Notes under the pieces: generated by a model
What the model was told of the DNA's origin: nothing
What the model saw: the letters and a program-made list of their open reading frames with translations, nothing else
Databases searched by the model: none
Assembly: GCA_949082785.1 (NCBI GenBank)
Contig: CARVLU010000003.1
Span: forward strand, 62,001-126,000
Source: an uncultured Alphaproteobacteria bacterium
GTDB lineage: Bacteria; Pseudomonadota; Alphaproteobacteria; Rs-D84
DNA: 64,000 nucleotides
Reading direction: 5' to 3'
Program-made: the position numbers and the translations under genes
Part shown: one piece after another, positions 49,806-58,912 of the stretch
Layout: the number at the start of each line of letters is the position of its first letter
Numbering within the stretch: the first letter of the stretch is position 1

Positions 49806-52100
49806 ATGACAAACCACAACAATTTATTTTATCGCGGGGCGGCCATTTCGTTGGTGGCGTTGATGGTCGGGCAAATGCCGATGACAACGCACGCCGCCAC
49901 CGTGTCGCGCATTGATGTTGCCGGCAACAGCCGCATGGACGCGGAATCCATCCGGATTTTGTCAGACGTGAAAATCGGGTCGAATTTAAATTCTGAAAAC
50001 GTCAACCAGATTGCCAAGAAATTACAGGAAAGCGGGTATTTTTCCAAAATCGATGTCCGCATGTCCGGCGACGTGTTAAAGATTAATGTCACCGAAGCGC
50101 CCATCGTATCCCGTGTCACCGTCGAAGGGAATGATGATATTTCCACCGACGATTTGAAAAAGGAAATCCGGTTAAAGGAACGCGCGTCATACGATGAATC
50201 CGTCATTGGTGCCGACGTTCAGCGCATGTTGACCATTTACCAGCGCAAGGGATTTTTTGGCACCAAAATCGAACCCAAAAAGATAAAGCTGTCGGACAAC
50301 CGTGTGAACGTCGTCTATGAAATCAAAGAAGGTCATCCGACATACATCCGCGATATTAATTTCAGCGGGAACAAAAAATTCAGCAGTCGCACGCTGCGCG
50401 GGGAACTGTTGTCGCGCGAACACGCGTGGTGGCGTTTTATGACCCAGTTCGATGTTTTCGACGAAGACCGCATTTTATACGACCAGCAAATGTTGCGCCA
50501 ATTTTACCTGCGTAACGGATATGTCGATTTCCAGGTAAAAAATGCCGCCGGCGAATTCACCCCCGACCGCGAATATTATTCCGTCACATTCACCGTGGAC
50601 GAAGGGGCAAAATACAAATTCGGCAAACTGAGTGTCGATAACCCGTTCCCCGATGTCCCGGACGAAGTTTTGAACGATGCACTGAAAATGTCGGAAAAAG
50701 ACACGTATAACGTTGACCTGGTCGAAGAAACGATGGTCGCCCTGCGCGGGGCGGTGGCCGATTACGGATACGCGTTCATCAATGTTGAACCCGTCCCGGT
50801 CAAGCATGATGACAGCCAAACCATCGACATGGAATTCAAGCTGCAAAAAACAAACCGCATTTATTTGAACAGCATTAACATTCTGGGCAATGTGCGCACG
50901 TTTGACACGGTGATTGAACAATTGTTGCCGATGCGCGCGGGCGATCCGTTTTCCCTGCAAACAATCGAAGAAGGACGCCAGCGTTTAATGCGCACCCGTT
51001 ACTTCAAAGACGTGCAGATGATTCCGACCCGCATCGCGGACGCCAACATGATGAACCTGGATGTAAAGGTCGAAGAACAACCGACCGGTGAATTGTCCGG
51101 CGGGTTTGGATGGTCCAACATCAACGGGTTCATGGTTGATGCCGGGATTACCGAAAACAACTTTATGGGCCGCGGCCAGATTGTGCAATTGCGCGGGTCC
51201 ATCGCCGAATATCAGAAACAGGCATTATTCAGCTTTACCGAACCGTATTTATTCGGCCGGGCGTTGTCGGGCGGCGTGGACGTGTCGTACACCATGTATG
51301 ATTATTCGTCCCTGGGCAGCTTTGGCTATGACCGGGATTCATTGGCGGTATCCGGGCGCATGGGCTGGAAACTGACCGACCATTGGTCCCAGACACTGCG
51401 TCTGTCGGCATCGTTTGACCAAAATTACGATATCCAATCGTCAGGGTGGCAGACCGCCAATCTGTACACATTGGGCACAAATTTCAGATACCATAACCTG
51501 GACACCAATTTTGAACAAAACACCCACACCGGGGTCGTTGGAAATATCGGTATTGCATATACCGGCTTTGGTGGCACCGAAACATTCATGCGATACAGCG
51601 CGGATGTCATCGGGTTTGTGAATTTCTGGGATGACCGCTGGCAATTGCGTTCATCGCTGGATTTGGGAATCTTGCAATCAATTGGCGGGGATTATATTTC
51701 GCGCGTGTACCGTTATTTCTTGGGCGGGGAATCGCTGCGTGGGTTTGACGTTGCGGGCGTTGGGTCGCGCAACTGGGCATATACCAATTATTCTTTGGGT
51801 GGGCTGTGGAAAATCAACGGGTCAACACAGTTGAACTTTCCCATCTTTATCCCCGATGAATACCAGGTCAAAGGATTTGTTTTCGCCGATTACGGTATTT
51901 TGGGCAAACCACCAAAAGAAGAAGATTATTTCGCCGGCCGTCCCAACAAAATCGACCAAGATTTGCGCACATCTGTCGGGGTCGGGATTTATTGGAACAC
52001 ACCGATGGGGCCGATGAACTTTTCATGGGGTTGGCCGTTAAAGATGAACAAATACGACCGGGAACAGCGGTTCTTGTTATCGTTCGAAACACAGTTCTGA
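49806..52100 (+). CDS. bamA: Outer membrane protein assembly factor BamA
   Basis: Central subunit of the barrel assembly machine. The 764-residue precursor has a signal peptide to about residue 31 (THAATVSRID), five POTRA domains (to about residue 400), and a 16-strand Omp85 barrel including the VRGF-like motif (GGESLRGFDVAGVGSRNWAY) and the C-terminal strand FLLSFETQF. Its start follows rseP by 23 bases. Confidence 0.97.
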   Translation: MTNHNNLFYRGAAISLVALMVGQMPMTTHAATVSRIDVAGNSRMDAESIRILSDVKIGSNLNSENVNQIAKKLQESGYFSKIDVRMSGDVLKINVTEAPIVSRVTVEGNDDISTDDLKKEIRLKERASYDESVIGADVQRMLTIYQRKGFFGTKIEPKKIKLSDNRVNVVYEIKEGHPTYIRDINFSGNKKFSSRTLRGELLSREHAWWRFMTQFDVFDEDRILYDQQMLRQFYLRNGYVDFQVKNAAGEFTPDREYYSVTFTVDEGAKYKFGKLSVDNPFPDVPDEVLNDALKMSEKDTYNVDLVEETMVALRGAVADYGYAFINVEPVPVKHDDSQTIDMEFKLQKTNRIYLNSINILGNVRTFDTVIEQLLPMRAGDPFSLQTIEEGRQRLMRTRYFKDVQMIPTRIADANMMNLDVKVEEQPTGELSGGFGWSNINGFMVDAGITENNFMGRGQIVQLRGSIAEYQKQALFSFTEPYLFGRALSGGVDVSYTMYDYSSLGSFGYDRDSLAVSGRMGWKLTDHWSQTLRLSASFDQNYDIQSSGWQTANLYTLGTNFRYHNLDTNFEQNTHTGVVGNIGIAYTGFGGTETFMRYSADVIGFVNFWDDRWQLRSSLDLGILQSIGGDYISRVYRYFLGGESLRGFDVAGVGSRNWAYTNYSLGGLWKINGSTQLNFPIFIPDEYQVKGFVFADYGILGKPPKEEDYFAGRPNKIDQDLRTSVGVGIYWNTPMGPMNFSWGWPLKMNKYDREQRFLLSFETQF

Positions 52101-52115
52101 TGGATAAATGGCAAA

Positions 52116-52146
52116 TAAAAAACGCGGGAAATTCCCGCGTTTTTTA
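52116..52146. terminator. Bidirectional terminator after bamA
   Basis: AACGCGGGAA/TTCCCGCGTT with A and T tracts. Confidence 0.85.
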
Positions 52147-53076
52147 ATATTGCATCAAACGACGCGACCGGATGTCGGCAAAAATCTTTTGCGTGCATGT
52201 CCCATATGATTCCAGCGCGTTTTCAAACGAATGATTTGCGCCGGGGATGACCATCAGTTCTTTGTTCGTGGCGTGCACCCCATCGTACAGACGCACGTTC
52301 AAATCATATTCGGCCATATCATCGGCACTGCCCAATACGAAATACAGACGAACCGCCCCCAGATACGAAGACATCGCATACGCCAGATTTTCCATCGACG
52401 TGGCGGTGGCGCGCCATTGTGCCGGCAACGGAATCGACAAATTGTACAGGCATGTCGGCACGCTGTATTGAACATTTTCAATTTGGCGCATTTGCTTGCT
52501 GGCGCGTGTCAACAATGTCCGCCACATTTTGCCCGACGGATCGCGGGATAAATATTTTTCCTGGGTCCGTTGAACGCGCGACGGCGGCATAAAATACGGA
52601 TTGTTCAGCACGATTTCGTCAAAATACGCGCGCACTTCGGGGACAAGCACCATCAAATCGGCCAACGCCCGGCATGAAATGGAATGCGGCCATGCAATTT
52701 TATAAGACTGGTTTAAATCTGTTAATTCCCGGGCAAATGTCAACCCGCGCAACATGGCCAGTTTTTGCCGCGCCAGATTCATGTCTGAAATTTTATGGTC
52801 GGCACCGCTGGTTGCGGATAATGCCGCCCCTTCGACGGCAACAACATCGAAACCGTTTTTCAATGCGGTCTGCATCGGCAATTTCATACAGGGTTCAATC
52901 GGACTGCCGCCGTAACCATGAATCATATACGCCGTGCCCACCGATTCCAGCGGCCGCGGTACGCGCGCCCAATAAACATTAGCCAGGGGCCGGCCCCGCC
53001 GGTCCAAAATTTGGTGTGCATCATCAAAATATTTCAGCGAAACGTTGTCAATTCTGCGTCGGTCACCGTCTGACAT
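52144..53076 (-). CDS. Alpha/beta hydrolase-like protein
   Basis: A 310-residue cytoplasmic protein. The pattern fits an alpha/beta hydrolase: oxyanion strand AYMIHGYGGSP, nucleophile elbow candidate AWPHSISCRALADL (HSIS rather than GxSxG), acid candidate in LGSADDMAEYDL, and a late His in IPGANHSFENALESYG. The elbow lacks the usual first Gly. Preceding gene-free sequence contains the small-lipoprotein promoter. Substrate unknown. Confidence 0.65.
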   Translation of the reverse strand: MSDGDRRRIDNVSLKYFDDAHQILDRRGRPLANVYWARVPRPLESVGTAYMIHGYGGSPIEPCMKLPMQTALKNGFDVVAVEGAALSATSGADHKISDMNLARQKLAMLRGLTFARELTDLNQSYKIAWPHSISCRALADLMVLVPEVRAYFDEIVLNNPYFMPPSRVQRTQEKYLSRDPSGKMWRTLLTRASKQMRQIENVQYSVPTCLYNLSIPLPAQWRATATSMENLAYAMSSYLGAVRLYFVLGSADDMAEYDLNVRLYDGVHATNKELMVIPGANHSFENALESYGTCTQKIFADIRSRRLMQY

Positions 53077-53168
53077 GTTTAATATCCCCCGGGTTTTTAA
53101 ATAGCAATAAATAGTAGCCCTTTATTTCAAATTGTCAACAGGTTTGTATAGACATAGTGTTTTAAAGC

Positions 53169-53198
53169 TTGACGCAGTCCGGCGATTTTTACTACAAT
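53169..53198 (+). promoter_or_regulatory. Promoter of the small lipoprotein gene
   Basis: TTGACG, 18-base spacer, TACAAT. Confidence 0.55.
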
Positions 53199-53251
53199 CC
53201 CATTAAGCATCCAAATGGGGCCGTCGGCCCCAAAAGAAAGGGGGAAATGGT

Positions 53252-53398
53252 ATGAAAAAAATTATCTTGGGCGTGTTGGTGGCGGTGGCGCTGGCCGGTT
53301 GCGGCCAGGTATATGACCGCGAACCGGTGGGTGTCGGTTATGACACAAATGAATTAAAGTTAAGCCCGTGCGCCTGTATCATGGTGTACCAGGCATAA
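53252..53398 (+). CDS. Small lipoprotein (48 aa)
   Basis: Translation gives MKKIILGVLVAVALAGCGQV then a short polar tail ending LSPCACIMVYQA. The lipobox LAGC gives a mature 31-residue lipoprotein, with two further Cys in CAC. AAGGGGGAAATGG precedes the ATG. Size recalls entericidin-like peptides, but the tail has no likeness that supports the name. Its own promoter lies 50 bases upstream. Confidence 0.7.
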   Translation: MKKIILGVLVAVALAGCGQVYDREPVGVGYDTNELKLSPCACIMVYQA

Positions 53399-53444
53399 CG
53401 CATTAAAACCACCCGCATTTACATCCATCCACAGGGGGGACAGA

Positions 53445-54134
53445 TTGGATTACCCAGGCAATTTTGAAACGCCCGCATTTCCGGCCGGACCGCGCATTGC
53501 TTTGTCGCGGGTGATGGCCGTTTGGACGTTGATTGCCTTTTTCATTATTATCTGTCTGTGCGGATTGCTGTTGTGGGCGGGCGCGTCGCGGCGTCTGGAC
53601 CCGTTTATGATTTCAATTAATCCCACAACCGGCACATGGACCATCGTCGGTCGAAACGGCCCGCAATTGGAATATTCGGCCCTGCGCACCGTCCAGGAAT
53701 CCGTTGTCGGCAAATACGTCACAAACTGGTTCCGGATATCGGGCGAACCCGATGACGACGCGGCATGGCGCAAATGCAACCGCGACGAATGCGCATCGGG
53801 CGACGCGTTGCTGTTTGGGACGCGGCTGTGCGCGATTTATTGCGGCGCGGGCGACGACGTGTTTAACCAATTTACATATAACGTGGTCGATGATTATATG
53901 GCGCGCGCCGCGCGGGGCGAAACCTGGTCGGTGGACGCGGCGACATTATCCATTACACCGGCCGGTGAAATCACGGACATGGGCGGCACGTTTCGCGTGC
54001 GCGCAACCGTTGTGTCGTCAATTGGCGCCCCCATGCAGATTCAGGCCTTTGTCAAGGTGGCCCGAAACACCAAATACTATCCGTCAACAATGGGATTCTA
54101 TATCGCAGACTTTAACGCGTATCGGATGAACTGA
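53445..54134 (+). CDS. VirB8-like inner-membrane protein
   Basis: A 229-residue bitopic protein with a TTG start (GGGGGGAC just upstream). One membrane helix (about residues 27-50, TLIAFFIIICLCGLLLWAG), then a periplasmic domain with VGKYVTNWFRISG and an NTF2-like layout, including four Cys. This resembles VirB8/DotI-type scaffold subunits of type IV secretion. It overlaps the next gene by one base. Homology is suggested by layout only. Confidence 0.5.
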   Translation: MDYPGNFETPAFPAGPRIALSRVMAVWTLIAFFIIICLCGLLLWAGASRRLDPFMISINPTTGTWTIVGRNGPQLEYSALRTVQESVVGKYVTNWFRISGEPDDDAAWRKCNRDECASGDALLFGTRLCAIYCGAGDDVFNQFTYNVVDDYMARAARGETWSVDAATLSITPAGEITDMGGTFRVRATVVSSIGAPMQIQAFVKVARNTKYYPSTMGFYIADFNAYRMN

Positions 54135-54787
54135 TGAAGAAATTAATTATGTTTTTCGCCGGTTTGGCCCTGTTGCTGGTGACGGGGGCGGGATTGTATT
54201 TTGCGGGCGCACTGTATGACGCGGGCGATAAATTTACCGTCCAACCCTTTATTTTTCAGCCGAACAATCTGTCCGCCGCGCGCATCGGGACACCACTGTC
54301 CATCGACCAATTGTCGGCCGACACGATTTTGGAAACACTGATTAAAAAATTCGTTACCGAATATTTCTATATCACGCCCGACGCCGAAGATATCGCACAA
54401 CGCACCCGCCGCGGCAGTATTTTGTCCATGTTGTCGTCGCCCGATGTATTTAATGAATGGAAAAATGACCAGGCACCCGTCATCGAACGTTTGGCAGACG
54501 CGCACGTGTTGCGCACCGTCCACGTTGCGGACGAAATTTTAAAACCCACCGGCAGTGATTATTGGACGGTTGTCTATGAATTAAAAACATGGGACACCCC
54601 GAACGATATGGCGGCGCGCCCGACCACAACGCGCGGCGTGATTTATTTACAGGTTCGATTTGAAAAAGAATTGCGCGACACGATGCAGGGCAAACCGTTC
54701 GACGTTCGCGAATACCTGGACCGGGGGGGCGACCCGGCGGCCATCTTTAAATTCCGCGTGGAACGCGTGGCGCAAAACCTGAACTAG
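54134..54787 (+). CDS. VirB8-like / periplasmic-anchored protein
   Basis: A 217-residue protein with an N-terminal membrane anchor (residues 5-25) and a periplasmic domain of similar size to its upstream neighbour (LIKKFVTEYFYITPDAEDIAQ, TVVYELKTWDT, RGVIYLQVRFEK). Gene start overlaps the upstream stop (TGATG). The pair probably arose by duplication. Possible NTF2-like type IV secretion subunit. Confidence 0.5.
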   Translation: MKKLIMFFAGLALLLVTGAGLYFAGALYDAGDKFTVQPFIFQPNNLSAARIGTPLSIDQLSADTILETLIKKFVTEYFYITPDAEDIAQRTRRGSILSMLSSPDVFNEWKNDQAPVIERLADAHVLRTVHVADEILKPTGSDYWTVVYELKTWDTPNDMAARPTTTRGVIYLQVRFEKELRDTMQGKPFDVREYLDRGGDPAAIFKFRVERVAQNLN

Positions 54788-54793
54788 GGCACA

Positions 54794-55573
54794 ATGAAAA
54801 TGTTAAAACGCTTTGTCTTGTATTTATCGGTAATTTGTGCGGCGACATCGGCGCACGCGGCGGATGATTTTTCATTTGAAAATTTCGCCATCGTTGACAG
54901 TGCGGATGCCGACATCAATGCGGGCCCGGTCACACTGAATGCGGACGCGGGGGCGGTCAATGTTGCGGGTTTTGACATCGCGGGCATCATGCTGGGCATG
55001 GCATTCGAAGATGTGCAAACACTGTTCTTTAAGACCAAGGGATTATACGCCCCCCGCCAGAAAAACAGCATTATTTATACCATTGCCAAGGATTGGAAAT
55101 ACAACCTGGATTACGAATGCCGGCAACAGGGAATTTATGTCCCGGCGGAATTGGAAAAATGTATCAACAGTCTGGCGCGCAACCGGGGATTGCTGTATGC
55201 GTCCGAATTGCATCTGGTGCGCGAAACCACGGGCGAAGAAATTGTCGTTTATTTCACCAGCAATGCGACAGACAATGTCGTGTGGCGCGTGGTGTACACC
55301 AATGACGTGAACGACGTCGAAGGGGACGCGGAAAAATTCGCCAACCAACGCGAAAAAAAGATTCTGGCATTCTGGCAAAATGTTTTGGATAAATACGCCG
55401 CGCCCAATTCCGGCACGGACAAATGGATTACCACCAGCAATGCGTACGACCCCATGATGACGGCGTATTACGGGTCACTGGATTTGGTGGACATGGGTCG
55501 TTTTTCCACCGACGCGGCCAAGAATGTGCAACAGGCCCGCGAAAACTTTCATGCCAAACCGTATGCTTTTTAA
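54794..55573 (+). CDS. Periplasmic hypothetical protein
   Basis: A 259-residue precursor with a signal peptide to about residue 22 (TSAHA-ADD). The mature part includes FDIAGIMLGMAFEDVQTLF, resembling motifs of proteins that act on small signature loops of T4SS components, and a pair of Cys (YECRQQG, LEKCINS) likely bonded. It follows the VirB8-like genes by 6 bases, so is in the same operon. Function unknown. Confidence 0.6.
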   Translation: MKMLKRFVLYLSVICAATSAHAADDFSFENFAIVDSADADINAGPVTLNADAGAVNVAGFDIAGIMLGMAFEDVQTLFFKTKGLYAPRQKNSIIYTIAKDWKYNLDYECRQQGIYVPAELEKCINSLARNRGLLYASELHLVRETTGEEIVVYFTSNATDNVVWRVVYTNDVNDVEGDAEKFANQREKKILAFWQNVLDKYAAPNSGTDKWITTSNAYDPMMTAYYGSLDLVDMGRFSTDAAKNVQQARENFHAKPYAF

Positions 55574-55919
55574 AAACTGTTCCACATATAAAACCGGTTT
55601 GCGGGCGGAATTCTGGGCGCGGATGTATTTGCGCATCCATGGGTTTCGCATTTTGAAAACGCGTTACATTACCGGACGCCACACAGGCCGCGCGGAAATT
55701 GATATCATCGCCCGGCGGGGGAATTTAATTATTTTCTGCGAAGTTAAATATCGCCCCACCCCGACTGATGCCTGGGACGCGATAACGGTGCGGCAAAATG
55801 CGCGTCTGCGCGCGGCGGCGGAAACATATCTGTGTCGCACGCAATGGCGGGGCGATGCCCGGTTCGACGTAATCATTATCACCCCGCGCACAATCCAGTG
55901 GGTGCAAAATTCCCTATAA
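55563..55919 (+). CDS. yraN: UPF0102 (YraN-like) nuclease-fold protein
   Basis: A 118-residue protein with the YraN core: TYKTGLRAEFWARMYLRIHGFRIL, then GRAEIDIIARRGNLIIFCEVKYRP, the D-x(n)-E-x-K pattern of the PD-(D/E)XK fold. The start overlaps the upstream stop by 11 bases; an ATG four codons earlier is possible. The family's biological role is still unclear. Usually found with rsmI/yraM; here it closes the VirB8-like cluster. Confidence 0.85.
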   Translation: MLFKNCSTYKTGLRAEFWARMYLRIHGFRILKTRYITGRHTGRAEIDIIARRGNLIIFCEVKYRPTPTDAWDAITVRQNARLRAAAETYLCRTQWRGDARFDVIIITPRTIQWVQNSL

Positions 55920-55986
55920 AAAACTTGAAAACACACGTGGATGGGGATATAATCACAGCATGCTTTTGTAACGAAAGGAGAAGTAA

Positions 55987-56127
55987 ATGAAAAAAGTAAT
56001 GTTGGCCCTGTTTGCTGTCATGACTTTGGCGGCGTGCACTGGTTCTTATAAATCCGGCAACTGTGAATATGATTTCTTGCTGCACAAAGATATCTCTATC
56101 TCCAAAATCATTGGCAGCTGCAACTAA
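55987..56127 (+). CDS. Small lipoprotein (46 aa)
   Basis: Translation gives MKKVMLALFAVMTLAACTGS and then a short tail with two more Cys (GNCEYDF, IGSCN) that could pair. Lipobox LAAC, AAGGAG 7 bases upstream of the ATG, and a terminator downstream. No family recognised. Confidence 0.7.
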   Translation: MKKVMLALFAVMTLAACTGSYKSGNCEYDFLLHKDISISKIIGSCN

Positions 56128-56135
56128 GCGTTAAT

Positions 56136-56162
56136 GAATCCCGGTATAACCGGGATTTTTTA
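56136..56162 (+). terminator. Terminator after the small lipoprotein
   Basis: AATCCCGG/CCGGGATT with T6. Confidence 0.85.
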
Positions 56163-56208
56163 ATCGCGGGCCCGTTTGCGGAAAATTAAAATTTTATGAA
56201 AAAACCAC

Positions 56209-56237
56209 TTGCATTTATTCCAACAACAGGTTAAGAT
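56209..56237 (+). promoter_or_regulatory. Promoter of tRNA-Asp
   Basis: TTGCAT, 17-base spacer, TAAGAT, ending 11 bases before the tRNA. Confidence 0.6.
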
Positions 56238-56248
56238 ACGAAAGCTCT

Positions 56249-56326
56249 GGGGTTGTAGCTCAGTTTGGTTAGAGCGTCTGCCTGTCACGCAGAAGGTCGC
56301 GGGTTCGAGCCCCGTCAATCCCGCCA
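56249..56326 (+). tRNA. tRNA-Asp (anticodon GTC)
   Basis: Acceptor GGGGTTG with CAATCCC, anticodon loop CTGTCAC, T-loop GGTTCGAGCCC, encoded CCA. Terminator ACCGCC/GGCGGT follows at 56335-56358. Confidence 0.97.
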
Positions 56327-56334
56327 GAGATTTT

Positions 56335-56358
56335 CACCGCCCATGGCGGTGTTTTTTA
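56335..56358 (+). terminator. Terminator after tRNA-Asp
   Basis: CACCGCC/GGCGGTG then T6. Confidence 0.8.
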
Positions 56359-56507
56359 TTTGTTCTGTCACAGAATCCCGGCCCATAAATTCCCCGCCGC
56401 CATTGCGCCCCAAATGGGAATATTCACAAAAATGTTATTATACGAAATCAGTTTATTCCGAAAAAAAGTATGCTATACTGCAACCATAGGACCAAAGGAG
56501 AAAACAA

Positions 56508-56924
56508 ATGAATTTAAAATATTTTGCCCTGGCGGGCGCGATGGCGGCTTTGGCGGCGTGCGATAATTCCACCGCCCAACAGAACCCCGACGCGTTAAAG
56601 GGGACCAATTACATGGCCCAGCAAAACGGCGTGAACATTGCCCTGGCATTTGATTCGAACGACATGACCGTTCACGGCCAGATTGTGAATCTGTATAACG
56701 GGCCGTACATTGCGGACGGCAATAAAATCAAGTTCGGCAACATGGCAACAACCATGATGATGGGCCCGCAACCCGCAATGGAAGTCGAACAGCAGTTCTT
56801 GCAATTCATGAACACCGCCGACACATATGAAATCAGCGACAGCAAACTGACGATTAAAAATGCGGACGGCCAAGAAATTGTCTTTGAACAGGTTGCAGAA
56901 ATCCCGCAGCCGGTGAACGAATAG
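56508..56924 (+). CDS. META/HslJ-like domain lipoprotein
   Basis: A 138-residue precursor with lipobox LAAC (Cys18). The mature part has a domain of the META/HslJ pattern: VNIALAFDSNDMTVHGQIVNLYNGPYIADGNKIKFGNMATTMMMG, then a helix with EVEQQFLQFMNTADTYEI and SDSKLTIKNADGQEIVFEQ. META domains occur in small periplasmic or outer-membrane lipoproteins with stress or heat-shock links. A TG-C-TATACT -10 lies about 30 bases before the start. Confidence 0.8.
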   Translation: MNLKYFALAGAMAALAACDNSTAQQNPDALKGTNYMAQQNGVNIALAFDSNDMTVHGQIVNLYNGPYIADGNKIKFGNMATTMMMGPQPAMEVEQQFLQFMNTADTYEISDSKLTIKNADGQEIVFEQVAEIPQPVNE

Positions 56925-57008
56925 AAATATATTCGCTTGACATTGACCAAAATGCCGGTTATAATCAGCCAGCAATTTAACAAAAGTTGAATTGTAACCG
57001 GCAGTTTT

Positions 57009-57084
57009 GGCCCCATCGTCTAGAGGCCTAGGACACCGCCCTTTCAAGGCGAGAACACCAGTTCGAATCTGGTTGGGGCTGCCA
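57009..57084 (+). tRNA. tRNA-Glu (anticodon TTC), integration site
   Basis: Acceptor GGCCCCA with TGGGGCT, anticodon loop CTTTCAA with TTC at 57043-57045, T-loop GTTCGAATC and an encoded CCA. The serine-recombinase gene on the other strand ends inside this tRNA: its stop codon TGA overlaps the anticodon. This indicates the right end of the chromosome backbone and the left end of the integrated element. Confidence 0.96.
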
Positions 57085-58609
57085 AGTCAGATAATCCGTC
57101 CGTTTGGGCGGATTTTTCATTGAAAATCCGCGGCATGCGCGCCGTTCGAAATCCATTTTCGGCGTCCCATTTCGGTTTTTCCAGAAACAGCATGCGGACA
57201 AGCCGCTTTTTCTGATGCAGTGTTCCGATTTTCCACAGAATTCCTGGGTTCTTAAAGAATTCGCGACCGCGTCGCATTGCCGTTCGAAATGTTTCTGTGG
57301 CAGATAGCGGTTTGTAAACACCAACACGCGATTCCAGTTCTTTTTTCTGCTGCGTCATGGCCAGTATTTGCCCTTGATACAATTCCACCAGCGCATCATT
57401 GCCAGTTGCCCCAGCATCCGCAAGCAGACCGCCCAGCGACGCAATGCGTGTATTCAACCGTTCAATGTCCGCACGTGTTTTGTGCATTTGTTCTGTTATA
57501 TCTCGTTCTTTTTCACGGCACACCCTGTTTAGCACATCGGCAAACAGGTCTAATACCCTATCGTCTGTCTGTATAGCGTTCAGGCGTTCCAGCAATGCGT
57601 TTTCAACCTTTATCCGCTGTATGGATTTTTTGTTGAATGAACACGCCTTGTTATAACAGCGGTAATATGGGTGCCGTTTACCTTTATACCCCTTGGCAAA
57701 ATAGCCCGTCATTGGATGCCCACATTGCGGACAGCATACTAGTCCTGCCAGTGGGAACGCGTCCGCATTATTGGTGCGGTGTGGTGCGCGTCCGTTTCTT
57801 TGCAAACGACTCTGCACCGCCTGAAACAAATCCACAGGTATCAGTTTGTCCATTTTCCATTCTTGGCGTGGGATTTCCCACTTATCGTATGCAAATATAC
57901 CTGTATAAACCTCGTTCTTTAACATGGCGTCAACCTTGGTGTCGTTTAGTTTAACACCATTAAACGCGCCTGAATTTTGCAAGAACACTGTGACCTCGTG
58001 CTTGGTTGCAAAACGCCCGGCGGCATAGCTGACAAACGCATCATATATAACACTGGCACGCGGTTCATCACGGACAAGGATTGTGCGTTTTTCTTCATTT
58101 TCCACACGCTTTAAGCCCAATGGCGGATTAAACTGGTAATATCCCAATGTGGATAAAGCCTTCATTTTATCAACTGTTTTTTCTGACAATTCATCACTGA
58201 ACAGTTGCGCGCGCAAAACGTCAAAGCCACGTGCAAAACGCCCCAGCGCATTATTTTCAGATTTTCCGCCAACCACGGTCAAAAGCTCAATGTCATATTT
58301 GATGACAATCTTTTCAAAGTCTGTATAAACGCCCATATTTCGTGCCAAACGTGACATATCGTAAAACATGACGCGGATGCGCTTGTTCTTGTGTTCGTGT
58401 TCTATATATTCTTTTATTTGCGACAGTCCTGGGCGGTCTTCGCCGCGTCCTGACACGCCGTCTTCGTAAAAGAATTTGTCTATAACAAATCCATTATGTT
58501 TTGCATATAACAGGCATGCCTGCTTTTGCGACGTTATATTTTCGTTTTTTGCCTGTTTGTCGGATGACACACGACACAGGCATAATGTTTCAATAGGTTT
58601 GCTTTTCAT
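57044..58609 (-). CDS. Large serine recombinase (site-specific integrase)
   Basis: A 521-residue product from MKSKPIETLCLCRVSS (AAGGAG 8 bases upstream). The resolvase domain is at residues 8-150, with catalytic Ser in CRVSSDKQ and YDMSRLARN. A recombinase domain follows (about 165-265), then a zinc ribbon with C-x2-C and C-x5-C pairs (CCPQCGHPMTG, YRCYNKACS), and a coiled coil (about 365-440). The last residues (RFELVFSP) are encoded by the antisense of tRNA-Glu. Probably the integrase of the element to its right, although large serine integrases often target other genes. Confidence 0.92.
   Translation of the reverse strand: MKSKPIETLCLCRVSSDKQAKNENITSQKQACLLYAKHNGFVIDKFFYEDGVSGRGEDRPGLSQIKEYIEHEHKNKRIRVMFYDMSRLARNMGVYTDFEKIVIKYDIELLTVVGGKSENNALGRFARGFDVLRAQLFSDELSEKTVDKMKALSTLGYYQFNPPLGLKRVENEEKRTILVRDEPRASVIYDAFVSYAAGRFATKHEVTVFLQNSGAFNGVKLNDTKVDAMLKNEVYTGIFAYDKWEIPRQEWKMDKLIPVDLFQAVQSRLQRNGRAPHRTNNADAFPLAGLVCCPQCGHPMTGYFAKGYKGKRHPYYRCYNKACSFNKKSIQRIKVENALLERLNAIQTDDRVLDLFADVLNRVCREKERDITEQMHKTRADIERLNTRIASLGGLLADAGATGNDALVELYQGQILAMTQQKKELESRVGVYKPLSATETFRTAMRRGREFFKNPGILWKIGTLHQKKRLVRMLFLEKPKWDAENGFRTARMPRIFNEKSAQTDGLSDLAAPTRFELVFSP
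57087..57113 (+). terminator. Terminator after tRNA-Glu
   Basis: AATCCGTCC/GGGCGGATT with T5. Confidence 0.8.
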
Positions 58610-58663
58610 TTTATAGCTCCTTTTATTCATTCCTGGACGGGGGACACCGCCCAGGTTTGTTTG

Positions 58664-58786
58664 TTATTTGTTCAACAGCATCCATGCAAACTCTTCCATA
58701 ATGGCTATCATTTCCGCCAACTGGTCGTCCGCAAAGTCTGCCGCTTTTATATATTTTCTTGCCTGGGCAACTGATAAGACCGCCAT
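58664..58786 (-). CDS. Small hypothetical protein (40 aa)
   Basis: Translation gives MAVLSVAQARKYIKAADFAD followed by DQLAEMIAIMEEFAWMLLNK: a compact acidic amphipathic helix pair. AAGGTG lies 6 bases upstream. It lies 54 bases upstream of the recombinase start, in the same direction, so could be a recombinase-associated accessory or simply regulatory. No family recognised. Confidence 0.5.
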   Translation of the reverse strand: MAVLSVAQARKYIKAADFADDQLAEMIAIMEEFAWMLLNK

Positions 58787-58912
58787 AGCAACACCTTTTC
58801 GGTTGCGTTTTGGCTCTGGCTTATCCAGTCACAAAAACAAGATTTATTATTTGTGCCATGGGCGGCTCCGACGTATTCGGTCACCACCTAAGGCAGGTTA
58901 AAGTTTTTATGT

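Noticed and set aside
58668..58901. 77-residue plus-strand open frame upstream of the recombinase
   Set aside because: The complementary strand encodes a better supported 40-residue frame with a ribosome site.
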